The notes under the pieces are model-generated. The model worked only from the letters and a program-made list of their open reading frames with translations, was not told the origin of the DNA and made no database searches. A stretch of DNA of 64,000 bases from Streptomyces humidus (GTDB lineage: Bacteria > Actinomycetota > Actinomycetes > Streptomycetales > Streptomycetaceae). Each line of letters begins with the position of its first letter. The first letter of the stretch is position 1. A program made the position numbers and the translations under genes. Location of the stretch: assembly GCF_014649655.1 (NCBI RefSeq), contig NZ_BMTL01000024.1:62001-126000 (forward strand). Direction: 5' to 3'. Below, piece after piece: positions 7,763 to 15,892 of this stretch.

Positions 7763-8551
7763 ATGAGCCCTCTTTCTTCGGGCCTGCTCGGTGATCTCGA
7801 CCCTACGAGCGATCGTGCGGTCTTCAGGCAGATCGCCGACCAACTGCGTGAGGCCATCGACCGTGGGCGATTCCGGGAGGGCGAGAAGCTGCCCTCGGAA
7901 GCTGAGCTCGTCGACCACTACGGCGTCTCCCGGATGACGGTCAGAAACTCCTTCTCCATCCTCCAGGGGGAAGGCCTCGTCCACGCCGAGCACGGCAAAG
8001 GCGTCTTCGTCCGGCCCCGTCCGCCCGTGCGGCGGCTCGCCTCGGACCGGTTCGCCCGTCGTCATCGCGAGCAGGGGAAGTCCGCGTTCATCGTCGAAGC
8101 CGACGCGGCGGGCAGCCACCCGCAGGTCGACAGCCTTGAAGTGAAGGAAGAGAAGGCGAGCCAGGACATCTCCACGCGGCTCGGGTCCGTGCGGCGGGTC
8201 CTCGCACGTCGGCGCCGCTACCTCCTCGACGGGCGACCGGTTGAGTTCGCCACCTCCTACCTACCGCTCGACATCGCCCGCGGCACGCAGATCGCCGAAC
8301 CCAACCCCGGCCCCGGCGGCATCTACGCCCGCCTCGAAGAGCTGGGCCACCGCCTCGACCACTTCGAGGAAGAGATCCGCGCCCGGATGCCCTCGCCCGA
8401 CGAGGTGCGCACGCTGCGACTGGCGGCCGGCGTGCCCGTGATTCACCTGATCCGAACCGCCTTCGACACCGAAAAGCGACCCGTCGAGGTCTGCGACACG
8501 GTCATGGCGGCGGATGCATACGTCCTGGCGTACCAGCTCCCCGCCACATGA
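7763..8551 (+). CDS. korSA: GntR-family (HutC-type) repressor, KorSA-like
   Basis: 262 aa. N-terminal winged helix (residues ~20-90: FRQIADQLREAI, LPSEAELVDHYGVSRMTVR), then a UTRA-type effector domain (~100-255, RRRRYLLDGRPVEFATSYLP). RBS AAAGGAG precedes the ATG. In pSAM2 the equivalent KorSA represses the activator and pif genes and keeps the element integrated. Here it sits divergent to the Pif-like gene, with a TAGACGAGT box in its promoter and further copies before the transfer and replication units. The gene name is by analogy of family and position, not by alignment. Confidence 0.85.
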   Translation: MSPLSSGLLGDLDPTSDRAVFRQIADQLREAIDRGRFREGEKLPSEAELVDHYGVSRMTVRNSFSILQGEGLVHAEHGKGVFVRPRPPVRRLASDRFARRHREQGKSAFIVEADAAGSHPQVDSLEVKEEKASQDISTRLGSVRRVLARRRRYLLDGRPVEFATSYLPLDIARGTQIAEPNPGPGGIYARLEELGHRLDHFEEEIRARMPSPDEVRTLRLAAGVPVIHLIRTAFDTEKRPVEVCDTVMAADAYVLAYQLPAT

Positions 8552-8579
8552 GCCTGTGGCATCAGGAAGGAGACGCGTC

Positions 8580-8879
8580 GTGACCGAGGAATGCTGGCAG
8601 CTCATGTGCGGCGATCGGCTCGCCGGAACCCTCCGGATGGAGGCTATCGACATGTTCTGGACGGACTGCACCTTCGAACCGGGGCCTGAGTGGGAAGTGC
8701 TTCGTCCGCTCTTCGACGCCTCGCGTGACGCCTGGGTGCGGGGAGACAGAGAGGCTGCCATGGTGGCCGACCACCGCATTCGCGCGGCGGGCCTCGTCCT
8801 CGCCGGGAGCGAAGGGGGAGCAACGATCACCGATTTCCTTATCCGGATCCACGGGGGCAAGGCACGGTTTCGGTGGTGA
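8580..8879 (+). CDS. Small hypothetical AICE protein
   Basis: 99 aa from GTG 8580, which follows GGAAGGAG at good spacing, 29 bp after the GntR gene. Sequence begins VTEECWQLMCGDRLAG and is acidic with several Trp residues. No domain recognised, no membrane segment. Its position directly after the repressor suggests co-transcription. The longer in-frame start at 8514 overlaps the repressor and is less likely. Confidence 0.6.
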   Translation: MTEECWQLMCGDRLAGTLRMEAIDMFWTDCTFEPGPEWEVLRPLFDASRDAWVRGDREAAMVADHRIRAAGLVLAGSEGGATITDFLIRIHGGKARFRW

Positions 8880-8932
8880 CCTCGCGGCTCCGTTCCCGTC
8901 GGTACCACGAACTCGTACACCCCAACACGCTT

Positions 8933-8948
8933 ACTCGTATAGACGAGT
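8933..8948. promoter_or_regulatory. Palindromic operator ACTCGTATAGACGAGT
   Basis: Perfect 6-bp inverted arms ACTCGT/ACGAGT around ATAG; it contains the TAGACGAGT nonamer (8940-8948). It lies about 90 bp upstream of the start at 9041 and 68 bp upstream of the second copy at 9016. The dyad and GT..TA..AC core fit a GntR/HutC-type operator. This is the best site in the family and probably controls the transfer operon. Confidence 0.75.
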
Positions 8949-9015
8949 GGGCAAGTTGTGTGGCAGGGTGATCGTCGTGAGCCCGAGGAATCGGGTTCGC
9001 AGATCGCATCTTGTA

Positions 9016-9024
9016 TAGACGAGT
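9016..9024 (+). promoter_or_regulatory. TAGACGAGT box before transfer operon
   Basis: Within GTATAGACGAGT, 17 bp before the GTG at 9041. Together with the dyad at 8933-8948 it forms a paired operator over the probable promoter of the transfer unit. Confidence 0.7.
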
Positions 9025-9040
9025 AGATAGGAACGTGCCT

Positions 9041-9397
9041 GTGCGCACCATCCGTGTTGAGACCTCCGCCGCGACCATCCTCCTGACGGAAGCCCCTGAG
9101 CCGAAGGTCCGTGACCGCCAGACCGGTGAGATCGCCAAGGACGCCGTCAGCGGCGAGGCGCTGATGACCATCGGCGTCGTCTACATCGAGGACGGGGAGT
9201 CCTCGCTGATCAAGGTCACCGTCCCGGAAGGCGGCGTCTCAGAGGGGCTGAACCTCGGTGCGCCGGTCTCGCTGCCGGGGCTGGTCGCCCGGCCCTGGGA
9301 GTCCGTGTTCAACGGCCAGCAGCGTCACGGGATCGCCTTCCGGGCCGCCGCCGTCACCCCCGCCGCCTTCCCGGCCGTCATGGGGGCCTCGGCCTGA
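9041..9397 (+). CDS. Conserved-position AICE protein upstream of the translocase
   Basis: 118 aa from GTG 9041 (VRTIRVETSAATILL); GATAGGA lies 8 nt upstream, whereas the alternative GTG at 9035 is too close. Beta-rich looking, no membrane segment, no recognised catalytic motif. The stop overlaps the ATG of the FtsK-like gene (TGATGA), so it is the first gene of the transfer operon. Small proteins of this size precede traSA-type genes in AICEs; function unknown. Confidence 0.7.
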   Translation: MRTIRVETSAATILLTEAPEPKVRDRQTGEIAKDAVSGEALMTIGVVYIEDGESSLIKVTVPEGGVSEGLNLGAPVSLPGLVARPWESVFNGQQRHGIAFRAAAVTPAAFPAVMGASA

Positions 9398-10779
9398 TGA
9401 CCGATCTCGCGACCCTTCTGGAGGTGGGTGGTCCCGTCGCCGCGCTCGGCGGTGGGGCCGCCTACACCCGGGCCAACCACCCCAGCCTCTACTGGTCGGC
9501 CGTCGGCGGGCCGATATCCACCGTCCGGCTGCTCAGCTCGTACGCCTCGGTCATGGAGGCCTGCGGCCTGACCGTCCCGCCGTCCCGGCTGCGCATCCTC
9601 GCCGTCAAGGCCACCACTCGGCGGGAGGTGCGGCCTGTCCCGCCTCGTCGGGGCATCATCCGCCCTACGTCGACGGGCTTACGGCTGCGACTGCGGCTCG
9701 CTCCTGGACAGGAACCCGCCGACGTCGCCGCCTCGGCCGAACGGCTGCGGCACGCCTGGGGCGTCCACGCTGTGTACGTCTCCACCGTCAAGCCCGGTGT
9801 CGTCGAACTGCGGCTGGTCGGCTTCGACGTCCTGCGCAAGGTGCGGATGCCGCGCAAGATCGACGGCGGCTTCCTCCAGGTGCCGGTCGCGCTGCGGGAG
9901 GACGCCATGCCCTTCGTCCGCGACTACCGGGCAGTTCCTCACCAGCTCACCCTCGGCGCGACGCTGTCGGGCAAGTCCATGTACCTGCGTCATCTCGTCT
10001 CCGGACTGGCCTCGCAGGACGTCGCCCTCGTGGGCGTCGACTGCAAACGCGGGGTTGAGCTGGCTCCCTTCGCGTCGCGTCTCTCGGCGCTGGCCACCGA
10101 TCCCGATGAAGCGGCAGAGCTTCTGCCCGTCCTGGTCAAGGAAATGGAGGACCGATACGACCTGATCAAAGCCCGGCAGGGCATCGCCCCTAACACTCCG
10201 GACGAAGAGATCACCTCCGACGTCTGGGGCCTGCCCGAGAGCGAACGTCCCGTGCCCGTCGTCCTGTTCGTCGACGAGGTGGCCGAACTCTTCCTCACAG
10301 TCACCCGCAAGGACGAGGAACGGCGCGACGAGATGGTCACCCAGCTCATCCGCCTCGCCCAGCTCGGCCGCGCGGCCGGCATCTACCTGGAGGTCTGCGG
10401 ACAGCGCTTCGGTGCCGAACTCGGCAAGGGCGCGACCATGCTCCGGGCCCAGCTCACCGGCCGGGTCTGCCACCGCGTGAACGATGAGGCCTCCGCGAAG
10501 ATGGCCCTCGGCGACATCGCGCCGGAAGCGGTCCTCGCTGCCTGCGCCATCCCCGCCGAACGTCCTGGCCTCGCGGTCGCGGGTGACACGTCCGGCGGCT
10601 GGTCCCGCATCCGCACCCCGTGTCTCTCCCTCGGCGACGCCGCCGACATCTGCCGGGAGGCGGCTCACCTGGTGCCGGACCTTCCCGCGCTGAAGCCGTT
10701 TCGGCCCTACGTGCCCGTTCCTCTGCCTTCTGTCGAACGGCCAGGGCCCGCTGTCCAGCCGCGCCCCCTCGCCGACTGA
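9397..10779 (+). CDS. tra: FtsK/SpoIIIE-type DNA translocase, TraSA-like conjugal transfer protein
   Basis: 460 aa. Walker A GATLSGKSMY (~187-196) and Walker B VVLFVDEVAE (~287-297) in an FtsK-type motor domain; Gln/Arg sensor region around ICGQRF-like EVCGQRFGAELGK. A possible membrane-associated stretch is at the N-terminus (LEVGGPVAALGGG). Proteins of this family are the single essential conjugation function of Streptomyces plasmids and AICEs and pump double-stranded DNA between hyphae. It is translationally coupled to the preceding gene and followed by spread genes. Length is in the usual range for the family. Confidence 0.92.
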   Translation: MTDLATLLEVGGPVAALGGGAAYTRANHPSLYWSAVGGPISTVRLLSSYASVMEACGLTVPPSRLRILAVKATTRREVRPVPPRRGIIRPTSTGLRLRLRLAPGQEPADVAASAERLRHAWGVHAVYVSTVKPGVVELRLVGFDVLRKVRMPRKIDGGFLQVPVALREDAMPFVRDYRAVPHQLTLGATLSGKSMYLRHLVSGLASQDVALVGVDCKRGVELAPFASRLSALATDPDEAAELLPVLVKEMEDRYDLIKARQGIAPNTPDEEITSDVWGLPESERPVPVVLFVDEVAELFLTVTRKDEERRDEMVTQLIRLAQLGRAAGIYLEVCGQRFGAELGKGATMLRAQLTGRVCHRVNDEASAKMALGDIAPEAVLAACAIPAERPGLAVAGDTSGGWSRIRTPCLSLGDAADICREAAHLVPDLPALKPFRPYVPVPLPSVERPGPAVQPRPLAD

Positions 10780-10862
10780 GTCTCACCGCACCCCGGTCGG
10801 CGTGACCGTCTCGCGCCACGTCCCTACCCCTCCCATGCCTGATCCAGAAGGGAGACGCCCTC

Positions 10863-11498
10863 ATGCGCGCCCAACTGGCCCGTATCGACGCGGTGTTCGT
10901 CCAGGCGTTCATCGCCGCCGCGCTGTCCTTCGCGCACATTCACGACGTCGCCGTGGCGGCCGGACAGGACGGCTGGAAGGCCTGGGCCTATCCCGTCTCC
11001 GTCGACCTGCTGCTCGTCGCCGCCTGGCGTCGGCTGCGTTCCGGCTCGGCCAAAGGTGCGGCCTGGTGCTGGTTCGTCATCGCGCTCGCCGCGTCCCTCG
11101 GCGCGAACGTCGCCACGGCCGGCCTCCTCGACCTCGGCGACGTCCCGGCCTGGCTGCGCATCCTCGTCGCGGGCTGGCCCGCCGTCGCCTTCCTCGGCGG
11201 AACCCTCCTCGCCCACTCCACCCCCAAGGCGGCCGACGACGTCGAGCTCATCGAGGACCAGGAGGACGAGCCTGAAAGCGCACCAGAGCCGACTACCCCG
11301 CCCGCCATCGAGGCCCCACCTGACCGCTCCGCCGTCCCGGTCCCGGCCGCCCTCATCGACCACGCCCGCAAGGTCGCCGCCGAACACCACACCCGAACCG
11401 GCTCCCCCATAGACGTCACCACCCTGCGCGCCCGCCTCGGCGTCCCGGCGCCCATGGCCGAAGCCATCGCCGCCCACCTCATGCCGACAGGAAGTTGA
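10863..11498 (+). CDS. DUF2637 membrane protein, SpdB-like spread protein
   Basis: 211 aa. About four hydrophobic segments in residues 10-118 (FVQAFIAAALSFAHIHDVAV, YPVSVDLLLVAAW, WFVIALAASLGANVATAGLL, WLRILVAGWPAVAFLGG), then an acidic Pro-rich linker and a C-terminal helical region. DUF2637 proteins accompany plasmid replication and spread functions in Streptomyces and are thought to mediate intramycelial plasmid spread. RBS GAAGGGAG. It is first of a run of small co-directional genes after the translocase. Confidence 0.85.
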   Translation: MRAQLARIDAVFVQAFIAAALSFAHIHDVAVAAGQDGWKAWAYPVSVDLLLVAAWRRLRSGSAKGAAWCWFVIALAASLGANVATAGLLDLGDVPAWLRILVAGWPAVAFLGGTLLAHSTPKAADDVELIEDQEDEPESAPEPTTPPAIEAPPDRSAVPVPAALIDHARKVAAEHHTRTGSPIDVTTLRARLGVPAPMAEAIAAHLMPTGS

Positions 11499-11501
11499 CC
11501 C

Positions 11502-11687
11502 ATGCCCTTTCTCACCTTCAACACGGCCGCCGACTACCTCGACGCGGCCCGCGAGATGGCCGCCAGCGGCCGACCGGCACTTGCCCGGCTCCTCGCCGAA
11601 GAGGCTGCCGACCGCACACCGGACCCCACCGAAGCCGCCCGAATCCTCAACGCTTTCCCCGCCCCCACCCCTCGGGAGGAGGACTGA
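11502..11687 (+). CDS. Small AICE protein, spread cluster
   Basis: 61 aa starting MPFLTFNTAADYLDAAREM; helical, soluble, ends in acidic PREED. It starts 3 bp after the DUF2637 stop and ends 1 bp before the next start, a tight operon. No family recognised; small proteins at this place are usual in AICE spread regions. Confidence 0.7.
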   Translation: MPFLTFNTAADYLDAAREMAASGRPALARLLAEEAADRTPDPTEAARILNAFPAPTPREED

Positions 11688-11688
11688 C

Positions 11689-11880
11689 GTGACCGCCAAC
11701 CGCCGCTTCCGCAACGTCACCCGCATCGGCCCGGTGCAGGTCGGCACCGCCTACGACCACCGCGGCCGCGAGAAGCACACCGCCGCCTGCACCGCCCCGC
11801 GCTGCAACTTCTCCGCCGACTACGACAGCCGAGCCGCCGCCGAGCTGGCCGCCCGCACCCACCGCTGCCCCGTCCGCTGA
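11689..11880 (+). CDS. Small Cys/His protein, 'mobile element transfer protein' type
   Basis: 63 aa from GTG 11689 with GGAGGA upstream. Sequence begins VTANRRFRNVTRIGPVQVG and contains CTAPRCNFSAD and HRCP, a pattern compatible with a small metal-binding fold. It is tightly packed in the spread cluster. Similar short proteins are found next to spd genes in pSAM2-like elements; biochemical role unknown. Confidence 0.72.
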   Translation: MTANRRFRNVTRIGPVQVGTAYDHRGREKHTAACTAPRCNFSADYDSRAAAELAARTHRCPVR

Positions 11881-11896
11881 AAGGACCCTGTACCCC

Positions 11897-12091
11897 GTGA
11901 CCGTCAGCCTTCCGCTCGTCGTCGTCCTCGGCTTCTTCGCCTGGGGAGCGGTCAAGTACCTCGGCGTCCGCATCTGGATCGTCGTCCTGATCACCCTCTT
12001 CGGCTTCTGGCTCTCGCGCACCTTCCTCGCCCCCGCCATCGAGTCCGGCACGCGCTCCGGCGTGACCGTCATAAACGGCCAACACATCTAG
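11897..12091 (+). CDS. Small two-helix membrane protein, spread cluster
   Basis: 64 aa from GTG 11897. Two hydrophobic segments: VSLPLVVVLGFFAWGAVKYL and IWIVVLITLFGFWLS. It is likely an inner-membrane protein helping plasmid spread. Its stop codon overlaps the TAGACGAGT box at 12089. Confidence 0.7.
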   Translation: MTVSLPLVVVLGFFAWGAVKYLGVRIWIVVLITLFGFWLSRTFLAPAIESGTRSGVTVINGQHI

Positions 12092-12097
12092 ACGAGT
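12089..12097 (+). promoter_or_regulatory. TAGACGAGT box before spdD-like/rep genes
   Basis: Exact nonamer inside CATCTAGACGAGTAGACAGG, overlapping a stop codon and 19 bp before the GTG at 12116. It may mark an internal promoter for the replication/excision unit under the same repressor. Confidence 0.6.
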
Positions 12098-12115
12098 AGA
12101 CAGGAGACCGCTGCC

Positions 12116-12367
12116 GTGTTCCTCCCCAAGTACCCGGACAACCCCACCCCGCCGCCCGCACACACCCACGCCCCGACCGACCCGGCCCCCGCCCCAGTCC
12201 GGCGCTCGCTCCCGTCGGTCTCCGTCGACCAGAAGACCGTCGCGGCCGTGCTTGTCGGCGGAGTCGTCCTCACCGCGCTCCTGGCCGCCGTCGCCGTCAC
12301 GGCCATCTCGGTCGCCGTCGCAGCCGTGGTCCTGCGCTCCCTGCTCCGCGACCACCACCGCCGCTGA
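12116..12367 (+). CDS. SpdD-like small membrane protein
   Basis: 83 aa from GTG 12116 with AGGAGA upstream. Pro-rich N-terminus (PKYPDNPTPPPAHTHAP) followed by one long hydrophobic segment (VAAVLVGGVVLTALLAAVAV onward) and a short basic tail. This is the architecture of SpdD-type spread proteins of Streptomyces plasmids. Confidence 0.7.
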   Translation: MFLPKYPDNPTPPPAHTHAPTDPAPAPVRRSLPSVSVDQKTVAAVLVGGVVLTALLAAVAVTAISVAVAAVVLRSLLRDHHRR

Positions 12368-12439
12368 CCTGCGGCCAGACCTCCGGGGCGGCGTGACACA
12401 GCCACGTACCCGCCGCCCCGGCGGCCCACCCCTCCCGAA

Positions 12440-13807
12440 GTGCCCGTCAGAAGGAGAACCGTCATCTTCGCCCGCGCCACCCCGCCCCCTCTCCCGGAAC
12501 TCAGCAACCTCGCCGCAGGCGGCACCCTGCCCGGTATCCTCCGGCAGCTCTCCGGCCTCGGCGGCTGTACCCACCCGATCCGCCTCGACGGCCACCGCAC
12601 CGAATACGACGTCGACGCCACCACAGGCGAGGTCGGCCGCATCCTGCGGCACCTCGACTCCTCGGAACTCCCAGCCGGCCAACTCCTCGTTCGCTGCAAC
12701 AACCGCCGCACGACCCGCTGTGCGGCCTGCTCCGAGGTCTATCGCCGCGACACCTTCCAACTGATCACCGCCGGGCTGCGCGGTGGCAAGGGCACCCCCG
12801 AACACGTCGCCACCCACCCGCGCGTCTTCGCGACCTTCACCGCCCCTGGCTTCGGCCCGGTCCACAACCGCCGTACTGACGGCCGTCCCTGCCGCTGCGG
12901 CACCCACCACGACCAGGAGGACGAAGCCCTCGGCTCCGCGCTCGACCCGGACACCTACGACTACGAAGCTGCCGTCCTCTGGAACGCGCACGCCGGTCCG
13001 CTCTGGCGCCGCTTCTCGACCTACCTGCGCCGGGAGGTCGCCAAGCGCGCCGGCCTGTCGCAACGGGAGCTCCGCGACCACGCCCGCGTCTCCTTCGCCA
13101 AGGTCGCCGAGTACCAGAAGCGCGGTGCGGTCCACTTTCACGCGGTCATACGCCTCGACGGCCCCGGCGGCGGCGAGACTCCGCCCCCGGCCTGGGCGAC
13201 CGCCGAACTGCTGACCGACGCCATCGGCGCTGCCGCGTCCAAGGTCCAGGTCGACGGCCCGACCATCGACGGCCGCGCCCACGCTTTCGTCTTCGGCCGC
13301 CAACTCGACGTCCGCACCATCCGATCCGCCGACTTCAACGACGGCCAGGAGCTCACCGAGCGCGCTGTCGCCGCCTACATCGCCAAGTACGCCACCAAAG
13401 GCGCGGAGACCGCCACGGGAGCCCTCGACCGCCCGCTGAAGTTCGTCGCCGAACTCGCCCAGCTCGACATCAGCGAGCACGCCCGCCGCCTGATCCGAAC
13501 CGCCTGGGCCCTCGGCGCACGCAAGGACCTCGAACACCTCCGCCTGCGCGCCTGGGCCCACATGCTCGGCTTCCGCGGCCACTTCTCCACCAAATCCCGC
13601 CGCTACTCGACCACCCTCGGCGCACTCCGCGACGCACGCGCCGAATGGCGACGAGCACAGGCAGCAGCGAACGAACCCGCCCCCGAGACGACGTACGTAC
13701 TCGCGCACTGGGTCTTCGCCGGAACCGGTCTCTCCGACGCCGAAGCCTGGCTCGCCGCATCCCTCGAACCCGCCCCCGGAACCGAAGGAGAACCCACCCG
13801 TGGCTAG
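12440..13807 (+). CDS. repSA: RepSA-type replication initiator
   Basis: 455 aa. Zn-ribbon-like CNNRRTTRCAACSEVYRRD, a second Cys pair (CRCG), the HUH motif AVHFHAVIRLD (~230) and a conserved Tyr in AYIAKYATKG (~311). This is the initiator family of pSAM2-like AICEs and pSN22-type plasmids, driving rolling-circle replication after excision. A strong AGAAGGAG lies just downstream of the GTG at 12440, with only ACC GTC ATC at normal spacing. The true start is therefore ambiguous (GTG 12440, or a non-canonical codon near 12460). The 3' end overlaps xis. Confidence 0.9.
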   Translation: MPVRRRTVIFARATPPPLPELSNLAAGGTLPGILRQLSGLGGCTHPIRLDGHRTEYDVDATTGEVGRILRHLDSSELPAGQLLVRCNNRRTTRCAACSEVYRRDTFQLITAGLRGGKGTPEHVATHPRVFATFTAPGFGPVHNRRTDGRPCRCGTHHDQEDEALGSALDPDTYDYEAAVLWNAHAGPLWRRFSTYLRREVAKRAGLSQRELRDHARVSFAKVAEYQKRGAVHFHAVIRLDGPGGGETPPPAWATAELLTDAIGAAASKVQVDGPTIDGRAHAFVFGRQLDVRTIRSADFNDGQELTERAVAAYIAKYATKGAETATGALDRPLKFVAELAQLDISEHARRLIRTAWALGARKDLEHLRLRAWAHMLGFRGHFSTKSRRYSTTLGALRDARAEWRRAQAAANEPAPETTYVLAHWVFAGTGLSDAEAWLAASLEPAPGTEGEPTRG

Positions 13808-14039
13808 CCGACGCCTCGCCCTGGCCGACGTGGCCGCCGAACCGCGCGCCCTTCCTTCGCGGTACCTGACCCCTGACGACCTGGTGGAGATGTTCGAGTT
13901 GCCCAGCGTCGAGACGGTCTACCAGTGGCGACGTAAGCGCACCGGGCCCCGTGGGTTCCGCGTCGGCCGGCACCTGCGCTTCGACCCGGCTGACGTGCGG
14001 GCCTGGGTGGACTCCCAGCGTGAGGGGGCGGCTGCCTGA
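13800..14039 (+). CDS. xis: Excisionase (Xis), MerR/HTH_17-like
   Basis: 79 aa from GTG 13800, overlapping the rep stop by 8 bp; its own stop overlaps the int start (TGATGG). It contains a winged HTH: YLTPDDLVEMF, VYQWRRKRTGP, RFDPADVRAWV, the pattern of AICE excisionases. It acts with Int to excise the element and is coupled to both neighbours, so excision and replication are co-expressed. Confidence 0.9.
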   Translation: MASRRLALADVAAEPRALPSRYLTPDDLVEMFELPSVETVYQWRRKRTGPRGFRVGRHLRFDPADVRAWVDSQREGAAA

Positions 14040-15283
14040 TGGCCGGACACATCCAAGACCGCTGGTACAAGTCCGAGGTAGGTCCGGACGGCAAGAGCCG
14101 CAGAGTGAAGAGCGACCGCTATGGTTCGGGCGCCCGCTACCGCGCACGGTACGTCGGCCCGGACGGTACGGAGAAGTCCAAGAGCTTCCCCGACAGACAG
14201 AAGCGGCTTGCTGATCAGTGGCTCGCCCACACCGAGGCGGACATGGCACGCGGGCAGTACATCGACCCGCGTGCCGCTCGGGTCACGTTTCAGCAGTACG
14301 CCGAGACGTGGGTATCCACCCAGGGAGCCGACCCGAACACTCAGGCTTCGATGGAGTCACAGCTTCGACTGCACGCCTTCCCGTACCTGGGATCGCGCCC
14401 GCTCGGCTCCTTCCAGCCTGCGCACATCCGGGACTGGGTGCGGCAGCTGAGCGAGAACGGCATCCGGGGCTCGTACGCCCGCACCATCTACTCCAACGTG
14501 CGTGCCGCCCTCAGTGCGGCCGTGGATGACGGGCACCTTCCCCGGAATCCGTGTGCGGCTCGATCGGTCCGGCCGCCGACCGTCGATGACAGGCGCGTCG
14601 CTCCCTGGACACCGGAACGGGTCTTCGCCGTCCGGGCCGGCATGCCCGAGCGGTTCCGGGCCATGGTCGACCTCGGCGGCGGCTGCGGGCTGCGCCAGGG
14701 CGAGATCCTCGGCGTGGCCGTCGACGCGATCGACTTCGAGTCGGACACGTTGCACGTGGTCCAGCAGCTCAAGCTGAGCCGAAGCAAGGCCGTCTTCGCC
14801 CCGCCCAAGGGTGGCAAGCTCCGGGACGTGCCGCTGCCCGGTCCCGTCGCAGATGCACTCCGGGCTCACATGAAGCGGTTCCCGCCGGTCGACATCACCT
14901 TGCCGTGGAAGGTGGCGGACGGGCCTCCGGTGACCAAGCGGCTGATCTTCACGGGGCCGCGCGGAGGTCACGTCTGGCGGACGTCACTCAACGAGGAGGC
15001 GTGGAAGCGGGCGCTGGCCTCGGCTGGAGTGATCCCCGAGCGTAAGCCTGGCGAGCCGTACGCCGAGTCCCGCGAGAACGGCATGCACGCACTCCGCCAC
15101 TTCTACGCCTCGGTGCTCCTGGACGCTGGGGAGAACATCAAGGCCCTCGCCGAGTACCTCGGCCACTCGGACCCGGGCCTGACGCTCCGCGTATACGCCC
15201 ACTTGATGCCGTCAAGCCGGGAGCGCACCCGCAAGGCTGTTGCTTCAACCTATGAGAATTCCCGCAGCATTGAACGAAACTAG
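14039..15283 (+). CDS. int: Tyrosine site-specific integrase
   Basis: 414 aa. N-terminal arm-binding/SAM-like region, core-binding domain (~75-170, VTFQQYAETWVSTQ), and catalytic domain with Arg in GLRQGEILG (~217), HALRHFY (~350) and Tyr in RVYAHLM (~384). It catalyses recombination between attP and the gpmA 3' end. It closely resembles the truncated-by-window integrase at 1-602, explaining why both elements use the same att. All catalytic residues are present and the gene is full length. Confidence 0.95.
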   Translation: MAGHIQDRWYKSEVGPDGKSRRVKSDRYGSGARYRARYVGPDGTEKSKSFPDRQKRLADQWLAHTEADMARGQYIDPRAARVTFQQYAETWVSTQGADPNTQASMESQLRLHAFPYLGSRPLGSFQPAHIRDWVRQLSENGIRGSYARTIYSNVRAALSAAVDDGHLPRNPCAARSVRPPTVDDRRVAPWTPERVFAVRAGMPERFRAMVDLGGGCGLRQGEILGVAVDAIDFESDTLHVVQQLKLSRSKAVFAPPKGGKLRDVPLPGPVADALRAHMKRFPPVDITLPWKVADGPPVTKRLIFTGPRGGHVWRTSLNEEAWKRALASAGVIPERKPGEPYAESRENGMHALRHFYASVLLDAGENIKALAEYLGHSDPGLTLRVYAHLMPSSRERTRKAVASTYENSRSIERN

Positions 15284-15683
15284 TGGCAGCGCTCAGACAC
15301 TGCATTATTCCTTCCACTGAAGGAAGTAATCATTCCTCTCGCGGAAGGAAAGAGGAAAGGGTCATTCCGGGCTCACGTAGCACGAAATCCGCTCCCACTC
15401 TATAGCGACAATAGGTTCCGTAGAGTGGGGATGACCTGGCCTCCCTTGGAGGGGGTACGCGACGGAACGTTCCCTCAGACTCTTAGGGAAGTTAGGTAAA
15501 TGTGCGCAAAGAAGTGTCTACGAGTCAACCTCGACCCCTCTTTTCACCTGCATGTTTGGCTACGGCGTGGCAGCTATGAGAAAGTCTCCAGGGTATGCGA
15601 ATGCCGCCCCGGCATGGGCGGCATTCGCTTCCATTTTTGCGCTCAGAAACCCTAGCCAGGAACCGACCACAGATGGAGGCCAC
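15284..15683. other. Non-coding right-end region of the AICE
   Basis: 400 bp between int and a small candidate gene. It is AT-richer than the surroundings, with repeated GGAAGGAA/TTCCTTCC motifs at ~15309-15355 and a 9-bp inverted repeat at 15394-15429. No convincing gene. It may hold further Int/Xis binding sites. Confidence 0.5.
15394..15429. repeat. Inverted repeat downstream of int
   Basis: CCCACTCTA (15394-15402) and TAGAGTGGG (15421-15429) are perfect arms with an 18-nt loop. It could be the int terminator or a protein-binding dyad. Confidence 0.5.
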
Positions 15684-15863
15684 ATGGTCCCACGCGCAGG
15701 TGTCACCGTCGACATCTGTCCCCGTGACTTGCCGCTCGCGCTCATCGGCACGGCCGGCGGCGCGCTCGCCCTCTGGGCCGATGCTCCCCCCGAGATCGCC
15801 GTCCCCGTGGCGCTGGTGATCGTCCTCGACATCCGGGTCCGCCGCTGGCGTCGTCGCACCTGA
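15684..15863 (+). CDS. Candidate small membrane protein at AICE right end
   Basis: 59 aa from ATG 15684 with GGAGG 6 nt upstream. It has one or two hydrophobic segments (LPLALIGTAGGALALWA, IAVPVALVIVLDI) and a basic tail VRRWRRRT. No family recognised. The frame is open to 15552, but the upstream part lacks an RBS. It lies between int and the att core and overlaps the first base pairs of the arm-type repeat, so it may be a real micro-protein or fortuitous. Confidence 0.45.
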   Translation: MVPRAGVTVDICPRDLPLALIGTAGGALALWADAPPEIAVPVALVIVLDIRVRRWRRRT

Positions 15864-15883
15864 CGGCCCAGGGACGGCCCAGC
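15862..15883. repeat. Probable arm-type integrase binding site, right end
   Basis: Exact 22-bp duplicate of 807-828 (two abutting GACGGCCCAG-type units). It is located 62 bp inside the right att core. In the excised circle this and the left copy would flank the core on opposite sides. Confidence 0.65.
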
Positions 15884-15892
15884 CCCACCAAA

